From contig DCTX01000019.1 in assembly GCA_002329325.1 (NCBI GenBank), positions 12,883 to 46,896 on the forward strand: a stretch of 34,014 bases of DNA. The letters are read 5' to 3'. The DNA comes from Anaerolineales bacterium UBA1429 (GTDB lineage Bacteria; Chloroflexota; Anaerolineae; UBA1429). Shown piece after piece: positions 7,800-15,639 of the stretch. Each line of letters opens with the position of its first letter. Position 1 is the stretch's first letter. A program made the translations under genes and the position numbers. Below the pieces are notes generated by a model. The model was not told the DNA's origin and searched no databases. It worked only from the letters and a program-made list of their open reading frames with translations.

Positions 7800-9110
7800 C
7801 TAGCGCGTGATGGGGATGTAGACCAGCAGCTCGGACTCGAGAGAGCCTTCCTCAAAGGTCTCCGGGTAGCACTCAAAGTCGGGCGTCGGCGCACGCCGGT
7901 AGCCCGAGTTGGGCAGCCATGTGTTGTGCGCATAGTCATAGATCGCGCCGATAGTGGGTATCGTGCAGGGAAAGACCGCATAGGTGGCGGCGGGCACCTG
8001 CCACACGGCCATTCCCTCGGGCGGCGCGCTCAGGGGCCCGGCGTCCACCCCCGCCAGATAGTCAAAGCCCGTCGCATCGCCCTCGCGGCAGATGCCGTAG
8101 CAGCCCCGGGTCTCTCCCAGGGCCAACAGCTCGCCCCAGCGGAGGTTGAGCTCTTCCCACAGGGCGGGGATCTCGCCGTGTTCGTTTCTGCCGTGGTACG
8201 TCAGGCCCACCACCTGGAAGGCCGGCCTGCTCTCGATCTTGGGATCCATCAGTCGCTCCTTTCGTCGGACGTTGATGCTTGCCAATGCGCTCACAACGGG
8301 CAGTTGCACCTCGGTCACCCACTCCTCGGGCTGGGCGTGGCTCTCCGGCCCCCGCAGGTAGACCTCGCGCGCGCCGCCATCCTCGCGGAACCCGTTGGGG
8401 GCGGCCCAGTTCAGCAGCGCGGCGTAGGCCTCTCCCAGTTCGTCGTGGCTGCCCTGGTGCACGACGCTGGCCACGGTGGCGGCCGCCGGGAGGGCGCGCA
8501 CGGCCAGACCGCCGGCCAGCTCGCCAGGCGAAGGCGTGCGCTCCAGCGGCGCTCCCGTCTCGGCCCACAGCCCGTCGGCGTCGTCCGCGTCCCGATAGAC
8601 GGTCAGCAGCGGCCCGGCGATGCGATCGGCCAGCCGGGCGGCCTCCAGCTCCGCGACCAGGCGCCCGATGAGCGCCCCGCCCTGGCCATAGCCAGTGACG
8701 CGCTGGCCCACGGCCACCACGCGCTGGGCCGCCACGGCCTTGAGCACCACCGGATAGTCGGGCAGGCAACCCTCTCGGGCGATCTGGCGCAGACGCGCCT
8801 CGACCCGGGCCAGCCGCGCCCGCTCGTCCGTCAGGTGTCGCTCCAGCTCGACCTGTCGCAGGAGCACCATCCCGCGCAGCTCCTCGGACGACACCCGCTC
8901 GCTCAGCATGCGGCCGATCTCCTCCAGCGTGAACCCCAGGTCCTTGAGGGCCAGGATGCGGTTCAGCCGAGGGAGTTGCTCCAGGGCGTAGTAGCGGTAT
9001 CCGGTGTAGCGGTCCACGCGGGCAGGCAACAGCAGACCGCGCTCGGCATAGTAGCGCAGCGTCTTGACCGACACCTGCGCCAGGCGGCTCAGTTCTCCGA
9101 TCTTGAGCAT
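7800..9110 (-). CDS. MerR-family regulator with two GyrI-like effector domains
   Basis: A 436-residue regulator. Residues 1-70 are the MerR winged helix-turn-helix (MLKIGELSRLAQVSVKTLRY, then YAERGLLLPARVDRYTGYRYY), followed by the dimerisation coiled coil (about 75-120). Residues about 125-285 form one GyrI-like small-molecule-binding domain, and residues 288-436 (DPKIESRPAFQVVGLTYHG...) form a second. Such regulators usually activate drug-efflux or detoxification genes. The ATG at 9110 follows GGAGAGGAG and is backed by a MerR-type promoter. Residue 288 is itself an ATG (8249) with AAAGGAG six bases upstream, so the C-terminal domain may also be made alone, or two genes may have fused. No efflux gene is adjacent. 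Confidence 0.88.
   Translation of the reverse strand: MLKIGELSRLAQVSVKTLRYYAERGLLLPARVDRYTGYRYYALEQLPRLNRILALKDLGFTLEEIGRMLSERVSSEELRGMVLLRQVELERHLTDERARLARVEARLRQIAREGCLPDYPVVLKAVAAQRVVAVGQRVTGYGQGGALIGRLVAELEAARLADRIAGPLLTVYRDADDADGLWAETGAPLERTPSPGELAGGLAVRALPAAATVASVVHQGSHDELGEAYAALLNWAAPNGFREDGGAREVYLRGPESHAQPEEWVTEVQLPVVSALASINVRRKERLMDPKIESRPAFQVVGLTYHGRNEHGEIPALWEELNLRWGELLALGETRGCYGICREGDATGFDYLAGVDAGPLSAPPEGMAVWQVPAATYAVFPCTIPTIGAIYDYAHNTWLPNSGYRRAPTPDFECYPETFEEGSLESELLVYIPITR
8249..8263 (-). promoter_or_regulatory. Internal Shine-Dalgarno and start codon inside the MerR gene
   Basis: On the minus strand AAAGGAG, then six bases, then ATG GAT CCC AAG lie in frame within the MerR gene. 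The sequence downstream reads like the normal start of a stand-alone GyrI-like protein (MDPKIESRPAFQVVGL). This could produce a separate effector-binding protein of 149 residues ending at 7800. Confidence 0.55.
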
Positions 9111-9166
9111 GCCCGCTCCTCTCCGGGGAGATGGGTGCAACACTGCTGGCCAGCAGCTACACCCAC

Positions 9167-9197
9167 ATCATACAGTCTCCCCTGGGGACAGAGTCAA
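9167..9197 (-). promoter_or_regulatory. MerR-type promoter/operator with 19-bp spacer
   Basis: On the minus strand TTGACT (9192-9197) and TATGAT (9167-9172) are separated by 19 bases, the overlong spacer typical of MerR-activated promoters. The dyad TCCCC-T-GGGGA (9178-9188) is centred almost exactly in the spacer. The promoter faces the merR gene about 55 bases away, so autoregulation is the natural reading. Confidence 0.8.
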
Positions 9198-9234
9198 GAG
9201 GTAAAGTGACGAGTTTGGATAGGACGATGCCCAA

Positions 9235-9336
9235 GGCGCCCCCGTACCAGGGCGCCAGGGCAGAGCACGGACAAGGGCGACGACTAGCTTCGCCCCTGCT
9301 TTGTATTTTTTACTGCCTTCTGATCTGCAGGGGCGA
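9235..9336. other. Non-coding stretch with two inverted repeats
   Basis: The 306-base gap 9111-9416 holds the merR promoter and little else. Two inverted repeats are visible: a 7-bp stem (9235-9241 with 9250-9256) and a 10-bp perfect repeat (9290-9299 with 9327-9336, arm TCGCCCCTGC) around an AT-rich loop containing TTTGTATTTTTTAC. One of them may end transcription of the lipoprotein gene on the minus strand. No coding signal is seen. Confidence 0.4.
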
Positions 9337-9416
9337 GCCAGACGCACATAGCATGGACGTAGACGTCCTGGGGCGCGTCAGGAGGGGATCAGCGGGCAGA
9401 GAGCCCGACGTGCGGA

Positions 9417-10340
9417 TCACTCGCTCGCCTCGACGAGCCAGAAGGAGCAACAGCAGTCGCCGGGCAGCTCCTGCACCGCCCGCCGATAGACCTCGCTCTC
9501 CCAGTCCTGGGGGATGGGGCGGGCCCGCAACGTCACACGCTCGCCCGTGCGCCCAACCGGATGCCCTGCACCATCCAGCACCTCGGCCGCGCCTTCGCTC
9601 AGGCTCACGGCCCACGCCTGCGGCCAGAGCAGGGTGATCGGCCCTGGGCCGCGCCCGGTCTGCAACTGCAGGCAACGCTGGCCCTCGTACAGCACCAGCT
9701 CGCCGGAGAGGCTCTGCGGTTCGCCGGCCTGGGCCACAAAGGCGGGGGTGTGGCGCAGGATCAGGGCGGTGCGCAGGCCCTCCACGATCCTCTCCCAGGT
9801 GAACAGCTCCGACTGCTCACGCAGGTTGGGGCGTACTGATTCGGGCTGCCCCACGATAAAGTAGTCGCCCCGGCAGGCATCGGGCACCTGGGACAGCGTC
9901 CAGTCGCTCACCTGGGGGGCGTGGCCCCCGGCCATGAACACTTCCTCGCCCACGGCGACAACGATCCGTTCCGCATCGGCGCCGTCGCCGCTGACGGCGA
10001 GGGACTCGTTAGTCACCGAGAGGCGGCCTTGCTGCTGCACCAGGCTGAACTCGGGCGGCCAGATGGGCAACACGCGGCTCGCGCCATCAAGCGAGCGCAC
10101 CCACAGACAGCCCTCCTCCAGCTCCAGCACGCCCCACAAGGCGGCGGTCATGTAGGCGCGCTCGCCCTCCACCGGCTCCTGACGTGGAAAGGCGACCCCC
10201 GGCACGGGCGGCGTCAGCAGGCGGGCGGGATCAGACGCGGGCGTGGGTGCCGCGACTGGAGAAGAGAGCAGATGGCAACCCACGAACAACAGACAGAGGG
10301 CGCAGGCGAGCAAGGCGATTCCAAACCATCGGTGGTTCAT
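9417..10340 (-). CDS. Putative lipoprotein of unknown function
   Basis: A 307-residue protein with a typical export signal (MNHRWFGIALLACALCLLFV) ending in a lipobox-like FVGC at Cys22, then a Pro/Thr/Ala linker and a mostly beta, Trp-containing exterior domain. The ATG at 10340 is chosen for the signal peptide and an AGGAG about 11 bases upstream; the frame stays open further upstream but codes only Arg/Ala-rich out-of-frame-like sequence. A Cys cluster (DCCCSFW) lies close to the C-terminus. I recognise no family. It lies downstream of the polyol kinase on the same strand but 157 bases away. Confidence 0.72.
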   Translation of the reverse strand: MNHRWFGIALLACALCLLFVGCHLLSSPVAAPTPASDPARLLTPPVPGVAFPRQEPVEGERAYMTAALWGVLELEEGCLWVRSLDGASRVLPIWPPEFSLVQQQGRLSVTNESLAVSGDGADAERIVVAVGEEVFMAGGHAPQVSDWTLSQVPDACRGDYFIVGQPESVRPNLREQSELFTWERIVEGLRTALILRHTPAFVAQAGEPQSLSGELVLYEGQRCLQLQTGRGPGPITLLWPQAWAVSLSEGAAEVLDGAGHPVGRTGERVTLRARPIPQDWESEVYRRAVQELPGDCCCSFWLVEASE

Positions 10341-10497
10341 GGCGCAGCGGCTCCTGGCATGGCCCCTTGGGGGGCGATCTCGTGATGGCGCCGCGGCGGC
10401 GCGGGCGCGTCGCCCCATTTCAGGCGAGACTCGCGCCGTTGTCTGCGTCGCGTCCCATCGTGCAGACGCTCGCCGGCCGCCCCGTGTTCCCCTTGCC

Positions 10498-11928
10498 CTA
10501 GCGTCCCAGCCAGCGCGCCTCGGCCGCGCGCCAGCGCGCATAGACGCCCTCGTACACCGCCACGCGCTCGGGGTCCGGCGCGTACACCGGGCCCGGATGC
10601 GCCAGGGCGGCGCAGGCATCCTCGCGATCGGCATAGAGCCCCACGGCGACGGCCCCCAGGATCGCCGCGCCCAACGCGCCCGCCTCGGCCACCCGGGGCG
10701 TATGGACCGGCTGCCCCAGCACCTCGCTCAGGACCTGCATCCACAGGGCACTGCGGGCCGCCCCCCCGGCAGCCCAGACCTCGTCAGGGGCCTGGGCAAC
10801 GGCATCGTCCAGCAGCCAACGCAGGTGACAGCAGGCGCCCTCCAGCACGGCGCGGGCCAGATGGCCCCGGTGGTGCCGCAACGAGAGGCCGGTCAGCACG
10901 CCTCGCGCACCGTGATCGGGCACCGGGCCGCGCTCGCCGCACAGGTGCGGCAGAAAGAGGAGGCCCTCGGCGCCCGGCGTCACCTGGGCCGCCTCGTCCA
11001 TGAGGTCGCCATAGCTGAGGCCGTTCCCCGGCCCCGCCAGCAGATCGCGCAGCCACCGGAGAGCGGCGCCGGTGGTGGCCGTGGCCAGGAAGCGAGACCG
11101 GTCGCGAGGCCCCTGGCGACGCACCCAGGCCGCCGTGCCGATGTAGATCAAGGCGCGGCCGGCGCCGTCGGCGCCGCTGCCCAGCACCGTCGCCAGGGTG
11201 TCGCCCGAGCCCACCGCCACGGGCAGCCCGGCAGGCAGCCCGGTCTCGGCGGCCACCTCGGGCGTCAGGCGGCCCGCCAAGGCATCGGAAGGGCGGATGG
11301 GCGGCATCTGATCGGGGCGCACCCCCGCCAGGGCCAGCAGCTCGGGCGACCAATCGCCACGGCCGGGATCATAGAGCATGGCGCCGCCCGCATCCGAGGG
11401 ATCGCTGGCCTTCTGCCCCGTCAGGCGATAGCGCACATAGTCCTTGGGCAGCAGCAAGGTCGTTGCGCGGGCCAGGAGGTCGGGCTCGTGCTCGTGCAGC
11501 CAACGCAGCCGTGGCAGGCTGGGGGTGCTGCTGGCCCGCGCCCCGGGGCCCAGCACCGCCTCCAGCGTAGCCCGCGCTTCGCGATTCAGCCAGTCCACCT
11601 GGGCCTGGGCGCGCTGGTCCATCCAGAGCATGCTGGGGGCCAGCACGCGCCCCTGGCCATCCACCAGGACCATGGCATGCTGCAGGCCGGTGAGCCCCAG
11701 GGCCAGAGGGCGCGCTTGCCGGCGCGCCAGCCGGGCGGCGACCTCGCCCAGGACGCCGTGGGCCGCCGCCCACCAGCGGTCGGCGTGCACCACAGCCAGG
11801 CCTGGCGCCGGGTACTCCGGCGTGACCTCGGTCGCCGCCTCAGCGATTATGTCACCCTGCAAGTCAAAGGCGATGCAGCGACAGGTGGTGGTGCCCAGGT
11901 CCAGACCCAGGATGGCCTCTGTGGTCAT
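10498..11928 (-). CDS. FGGY-family carbohydrate kinase (xylulokinase-like)
   Basis: A 476-residue sugar kinase of the actin-like FGGY fold, probably phosphorylating a ketopentose or related ketose with ATP. Visible motifs are the phosphate-binding DLGTTT (9-14), LALGLTGLQHAMVLVD in the substrate region, WMDQRAQ, the second-domain GSGDTLATVLGSG and the C-terminal AAGGAARSALWMQVLSEVLG (adenosine region). The length is close to xylulokinases. It starts 3 bases after the stop of the dehydrogenase gene upstream, so the two are co-transcribed. Together they suggest oxidation of a polyol to a ketose and then phosphorylation (xylitol, arabitol or sorbitol type). The exact sugar cannot be read from sequence. 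Confidence 0.88.
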   Translation of the reverse strand: MTTEAILGLDLGTTTCRCIAFDLQGDIIAEAATEVTPEYPAPGLAVVHADRWWAAAHGVLGEVAARLARRQARPLALGLTGLQHAMVLVDGQGRVLAPSMLWMDQRAQAQVDWLNREARATLEAVLGPGARASSTPSLPRLRWLHEHEPDLLARATTLLLPKDYVRYRLTGQKASDPSDAGGAMLYDPGRGDWSPELLALAGVRPDQMPPIRPSDALAGRLTPEVAAETGLPAGLPVAVGSGDTLATVLGSGADGAGRALIYIGTAAWVRRQGPRDRSRFLATATTGAALRWLRDLLAGPGNGLSYGDLMDEAAQVTPGAEGLLFLPHLCGERGPVPDHGARGVLTGLSLRHHRGHLARAVLEGACCHLRWLLDDAVAQAPDEVWAAGGAARSALWMQVLSEVLGQPVHTPRVAEAGALGAAILGAVAVGLYADREDACAALAHPGPVYAPDPERVAVYEGVYARWRAAEARWLGR

Positions 11929-11931
11929 AGG

Positions 11932-12957
11932 TCAGGCGCCGCGCTCCATCTCGACGATGACCTTCATCCCCGCCTGATCGATCACCATGTCGAACCCGCT
12001 GGCGATCTCGCTCAGGCCGAGGCGATGGCTGATCAGCGGCTCCACCTGCACCTCGCCGCGGGCGATCAGGCCCAGGGCCGTGCGAAAGCCGCCCGGCGTA
12101 AAGTGAAAGCTGCCCGTTACCCAGAGCTGCTTGTAGTGGATCACGTTCGGGTCCACGCCGATGGTCGTCGAGGGGTAGGTGCCCGCGAAATAGTTGACGC
12201 AACCGCCGGGCGCGGCCAGATCGAGGGCCTGCTTCTCCGCGGCGGGCGCTCCCACGGCCACGATCACGGCCTCGGCGCCCAGGCCGCCCGTCATGCTCTG
12301 GATCTGGGCCACCAGGTCGGGGTCGGCGGCGTTCAGCCCGGCGCTGGCGCCCAGCTCCCGCGCCAACTCGAGCCGCTCGGCGATCAGGTCCACGGCGATC
12401 ACCCGCGCGCCCCGCAGGCGCGCCAGCTGGGCCAGCATCTGGCCGATGGGCCCCACACCCATGATGACCACAGTATCGCCCAGGGAGATGGGTGTGCGAG
12501 AGATGCCGTTCAGGCAGCATGCCAGGGGCTCGGTGAAGGCGGCCGAGTGGTAGGGCACGCCGTCGGGGATCAGCTCCAGCGCCTCGGGCACAGCCACCCC
12601 GATGGTCTGAAAGCCACCCTGGATGGCGGGCAGGCGGTTGAGGCACATGTTGAACAAGCCGCGCTGGCAGTTGCGGCACATACCGCATACCCGCTGCACA
12701 AAGGCGGCGACCCGGTCGCCCACGGCAAAGCGGGTCACGTCCGAGCCGACGCCTATCACCTCACCAACCCACTCGTGGCCAACGGTGCGCGGATAGGTTG
12801 TGCCGGCGCGGGTGCCGCTGTACAGGCGCACATCGCTGGGGCAAACCCCGCAGGTGTGGATGGCGATCAGGACCTCGCCGGGCCCCATGTCGGGCGCGGG
12901 GTGCTGCTCGATACGAAAGGACCGGGGGCCGGTCAACAGGGCGCGGGTCATCTCCAT
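11932..12957 (-). CDS. Zinc-dependent polyol/threonine-type dehydrogenase
   Basis: A 341-residue MDR dehydrogenase of the sorbitol/threonine dehydrogenase group. Catalytic zinc candidates are Cys39 (CGVCPSD) and His61-Glu62 (GHEWVGE). The structural zinc loop is complete (Cys91, Cys94, Cys97, Cys105). The Rossmann motif is GVGPIG (about 167-172). The ATG at 12957 is preceded by AGGAGGT at 9 bases. The FGGY kinase begins 3 bases after its stop, so the pair probably oxidises a sugar alcohol and phosphorylates the ketose formed. No transporter for the substrate is in the window. Confidence 0.9.
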   Translation of the reverse strand: MEMTRALLTGPRSFRIEQHPAPDMGPGEVLIAIHTCGVCPSDVRLYSGTRAGTTYPRTVGHEWVGEVIGVGSDVTRFAVGDRVAAFVQRVCGMCRNCQRGLFNMCLNRLPAIQGGFQTIGVAVPEALELIPDGVPYHSAAFTEPLACCLNGISRTPISLGDTVVIMGVGPIGQMLAQLARLRGARVIAVDLIAERLELARELGASAGLNAADPDLVAQIQSMTGGLGAEAVIVAVGAPAAEKQALDLAAPGGCVNYFAGTYPSTTIGVDPNVIHYKQLWVTGSFHFTPGGFRTALGLIARGEVQVEPLISHRLGLSEIASGFDMVIDQAGMKVIVEMERGA

Positions 12958-13106
12958 GTTCGGGCTACCTCCTGATGAGAGCGGATCATCGTAGTGCAGG
13001 TGCAGTGTGCCCGATTTCGGCACGCGCCGCAAGTGCCATGCAGCGGTCATGATGCGAACTCGCCGGGTAGGGAGATCGACATACGCCAGGACCGGCGAGC
13101 ACCGGA

Positions 13107-13472
13107 TCAGCGCGATTGCTGCCGCGGAGGATCGGGCCGGCGCCGCAGGCCATCCAGCAGATGGCGGAACGCCAGCGCCGGGTGACGCAGCAACATGCGC
13201 GGGCCGGCGTACCGCATGACGGCGCGGATGCGGCGGCGCATGCCCGCGTTGTAGCAGTGCACCGGGCAGCGGGCGCAGGTCGGCTTGAAGGGGCCGTAGG
13301 GGCAGCGCTCCAGCCGCCGCCGCACGTAGGAGGAAAGCTCGCGGCAGGCCGTGCACAGCCCATCTCGCCGGCCATGCTTGCCCCGGCAATAGAGGCGGAG
13401 CATGGCAGAGACGGTGACCCACTCACGCTGCAGGCGCCCCTGGTGATCGAAGGAGTCCCATTCTGGCGTCAT
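13107..13472 (-). CDS. Nitrous oxide-stimulated promoter family protein (Cys-rich)
   Basis: A 121-residue protein matching the pattern of the YgiA-like 'nitrous oxide-stimulated promoter' family: MLRLYCRGKHG, LCTAC, ERCPYGPFKPTCARCPVHCY and RAVMRYAGPRMLLRHP. Seven cysteines (29, 40, 43, 57, 66, 69, 73) suggest a metal or Fe-S site; the biochemical role of the family is unknown. The start at 13472 has GGAG 7 bases upstream; an in-frame ATG at 13484 is the alternative. It begins 28 bases after the flavodoxin gene on the same strand, so the two probably share an mRNA. Confidence 0.8.
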   Translation of the reverse strand: MTPEWDSFDHQGRLQREWVTVSAMLRLYCRGKHGRRDGLCTACRELSSYVRRRLERCPYGPFKPTCARCPVHCYNAGMRRRIRAVMRYAGPRMLLRHPALAFRHLLDGLRRRPDPPRQQSR

Positions 13473-13500
13473 GGCAGGCTCCATCGGCCCATCGTGGTGG

Positions 13501-13965
13501 CTACGCGCTAGCGAGCGCCTGTGCCCAGGCGACGGCGCGCTCCAGCTCGCCTTCCTTCAGCGGCCCCTCCGAGGCCCCGACATAGTAGCCCTCCGGCTCG
13601 GCGGCCAGTTGTCCGCCCGCCTTGGCCAGCCCCTTGGCAATGGGCTTGGCGGCCCAACCGAAAAGCTTGACCATGACGCGCAGGATGGCCGAGTTGGCGT
13701 CCTCCACCGAGATGCGGGTGTCAAAGGCGGCCGCCCGCACGCCCGCGAGCTTGCCGGCGGGCAGCCCCTTGAGCCAGGTCGAGATGGCCGGCGTGGGTCG
13801 AAAGGCCCGCGTGGGGGAGCCCACCAGAAGGAGCGCCACGCCTTCGAGGGCGTCGGCGCCAAGGGCGTCGATCTTGATAGCCTGGCCGCCGATGGCCGTC
13901 GCCATGGCCTGGGCCACCTTTTCCGTGTTGCCGAACACCGAATCATAGACGACGAGGGACTTCAT
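13501..13965 (-). CDS. Flavodoxin-like protein
   Basis: A 154-residue FMN-binding flavodoxin-fold protein, a soluble low-potential electron carrier or a menaquinone-dependent protoporphyrinogen oxidase relative. It opens with MKSLVVYDSVFGNTEKVAQA, where SVFGNT (9-14) is the FMN phosphate-binding loop, followed by LLLVGSPTRAFRPTPA, the loop next to the isoalloxazine ring. The ATG at 13965 has AGGAGGTG at good spacing; an ATG two codons upstream is too close to it. A promoter lies at 14051-14079. The downstream partner is the Cys-rich protein at 13107-13472. Confidence 0.88.
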   Translation of the reverse strand: MKSLVVYDSVFGNTEKVAQAMATAIGGQAIKIDALGADALEGVALLLVGSPTRAFRPTPAISTWLKGLPAGKLAGVRAAAFDTRISVEDANSAILRVMVKLFGWAAKPIAKGLAKAGGQLAAEPEGYYVGASEGPLKEGELERAVAWAQALASA

Positions 13966-14050
13966 GGGCATCACCTCCTGTGGCAAGCAGCGACTCTCTG
14001 GCGCGAGACCGCAGTGGGCGGCGCGAGAGCGCGATCGCAGCGCCATCCTC

Positions 14051-14079
14051 ACGATAGCCCGGCCGAACGCCGGTGTCAA
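14051..14079 (-). promoter_or_regulatory. Promoter of the flavodoxin gene
   Basis: On the minus strand TTGACA (14074-14079), a 17-base spacer and TATCGT (14051-14056). This gives an untranslated leader of roughly 80 bases. The rest of the gap 13966-14394, from 14080 to the tRNA, shows no coding or RNA signal I can support. Confidence 0.65.
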
Positions 14080-14394
14080 TCGGTTGCGCTTCCATTCCGC
14101 GCCCGCCCCAGGGGCGTCGCCGCGCCCTGTTGCCGGCGGTTGGCGATCGCCAAGAGAGGATTCTGGTCGAAGTGCGTCAGACACTTGCTGTAGAGGAGGG
14201 CGACGGGTTCAGCGAAGCTGCGCGTCATGGGCTCGCCATTTGCGCGGCGGCGTGCCATCTGCTATCTTGCAGCGAGGTTGAGCCCGCCCAGGAGCGGTCG
14301 GCGCCGGGCCGCGCGGCAGCCCCAGTCAGTGGTTCGGCAGGCAGCGGGGAGGAGCCTCGGCAAGGCGCCCGGCGGTACCTTGTGGTGGCGCGAG

Positions 14395-14467
14395 TACCCC
14401 AGGAGGGAGTTGAACCCCCGACACAAGGTTTAGGAAACCTCTGCTCTATCCTCTGAGCTACTGGGGC
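14395..14467 (-). tRNA. tRNA-Arg (anticodon CCU)
   Basis: A 73-base minus-strand tRNA with a full cloverleaf. The acceptor stem GCCCCAG pairs with CTGGGGT. The D arm contains TAGCTCAGAGGATAGAGCA. The anticodon stem GAGGT/ACCTT encloses loop TTCCTAA with anticodon CCT. The variable loop is GTGTC and the T arm GGGGG-TTCAACT-CCCTC. The 3' CCA is not encoded. It reads AGG arginine codons. Its promoter overlaps the start codon of the divergent glycoside hydrolase gene. Confidence 0.96.
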
Positions 14468-14477
14468 GCGGTGACAC

Positions 14478-14506
14478 AGTCTAGCATAAGCCTCACGAGA
14501 TGACAA
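14478..14506 (-). promoter_or_regulatory. Promoter of tRNA-Arg
   Basis: On the minus strand TTGTCA (14501-14506), a 17-base spacer and TAGACT (14478-14483), placing the start of transcription a few bases before the mature tRNA end at 14467. The -35 box overlaps the ATG (14500-14502) of the plus-strand glycoside hydrolase gene. Confidence 0.65.
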
Positions 14507-15639
14507 GACACGCCTTCGCACACGCTGGCCTCGCCCGCGCGGCGGCCCGCGCCGTCGCGCTGCTGCTGGCGGCCTGGTGCTTGAGCCTGCCGCCCCAACG
14601 GCTGGTCACCGTCGGGCCGCCCCAGGTCGTCGAGACGCGCAACCCCAAGATGGGCGTCCACACCCGCCTCACCGACGAGGTGGAGGAGTGGAAGATCCAG
14701 CGCACGCTGCAGATGGTGCGCGAGATGGGCGCAACCTGGGTGGTGGAGTACTTTCCGTGGGCCTACCACGAGCCACGCCAGGGCCACTATGACTGGCGCC
14801 ACGCCGATATGGTGGTGGATCACGCCCACGCCCAGGGGTTGTCCATCATCGCCCGCATTGACTATGTGCCCGAATGGGCCCGTCCGCCCGAGACCACCTT
14901 CCGCCACCTGGATCCCGATCACTATGCCGACTATGCCCGCTTTGTGGCGGCCTTTGCCGCCCGCTTTGCCGGGAGGGTGGAGGCTATCATCATCTGGAAC
15001 GAGCCCAACCTGAGCTTCGAGTGGGGCTATCGCCTACCCGATCCCGCCGCCTATACCGAGCTGCTGCGCCAGAGCTACCTGGCCATCAAGGCCGTTGCGC
15101 CCGAGATGCAGGTGCTGGCCGCCGGGTTGGCCCCCACCATGGCCCCGCCGGGCAGCGAGTGGGGCATGGACGACCTGCTCTATCTGGAGGCCATGTACGA
15201 GGCGGGCGCGGGCCCCTTCTTCGATGGCCTGGCCATGCACGCCTACGGGTTCACCTTCCCCCCCGATGACCCGCCGGCCCGCGACCAGGTCAACTGGCGT
15301 CGGGTGGAGCTGCTGCGAGAGATCATGGTCGCCCATGGCGACGCCGCCAAGCCGGGCTACATCACCGAGGGAGGCTGGAACGACCACCCCCGCTGGGCCA
15401 AGGCCGTGCGCCCCTACCAGCGATTGGTCTACACCATCAAAGCCTACGAGCTGGCGCTGGAGCAGTGGGACTGGTGCCAGGCGGCGGCGTTGTGGGCCTT
15501 TCGCTACCCCCGGGATCAGCACACCTACCAGGATTACTACACCTTTGTGACGCCCGACTTTGTGCCCAAGCCCCTCTACACCGAGCTGGCCAACTATGCC
15601 CACGGGCGCCCCTACGAGTACCTGGAGCAGGCGCCATGA
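14500..15639 (+). CDS. Exported clan-A-like glycoside hydrolase (GH5/GH39 type)
   Basis: A 379-residue protein with an N-terminal signal or anchor helix (about 10-30) and a TIM-barrel glycosidase domain. The acid/base motif is IIWNEPN (Glu168) and the likely nucleophile motif is GYITEGGW (Glu290), the beta-4/beta-7 arrangement of clan A retaining enzymes. FPWAYHEPRQGHYDW is the usual early-barrel motif of beta-galactosidase/xylosidase-like members. The specific sugar is not readable. The start at 14500 has only a weak ribosome binding site, and the gene is divergent from the tRNA, leaving just 32 bases between them. Its stop overlaps the ATG of the solute-binding protein gene (ATGA), so they are translationally coupled. 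Confidence 0.82.
   Translation: MTRHAFAHAGLARAAARAVALLLAAWCLSLPPQRLVTVGPPQVVETRNPKMGVHTRLTDEVEEWKIQRTLQMVREMGATWVVEYFPWAYHEPRQGHYDWRHADMVVDHAHAQGLSIIARIDYVPEWARPPETTFRHLDPDHYADYARFVAAFAARFAGRVEAIIIWNEPNLSFEWGYRLPDPAAYTELLRQSYLAIKAVAPEMQVLAAGLAPTMAPPGSEWGMDDLLYLEAMYEAGAGPFFDGLAMHAYGFTFPPDDPPARDQVNWRRVELLREIMVAHGDAAKPGYITEGGWNDHPRWAKAVRPYQRLVYTIKAYELALEQWDWCQAAALWAFRYPRDQHTYQDYYTFVTPDFVPKPLYTELANYAHGRPYEYLEQAP

Noticed and set aside
7782..9209. Long plus-strand frame opposite the MerR gene
   Set aside because: Antisense shadow; the minus-strand product has a clear MerR domain and a matching promoter.
10243..12975. A 910-codon open frame on the plus strand
   Set aside because: It covers the antisense of the FGGY kinase and the dehydrogenase, both of which have complete motifs. 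The translated sequence is low-complexity Gly/His/Arg/Ala.
14139..14152. GGCGATCGCC-type palindrome (HIP1-like)
   Set aside because: A single copy of a GC-rich palindrome in a GC-rich genome; no enrichment visible in the window.
14076..14258. Small minus-strand frame between the tRNA and flavodoxin genes
   Set aside because: It overlaps the flavodoxin promoter, lacks a ribosome binding site and has no recognisable motif.
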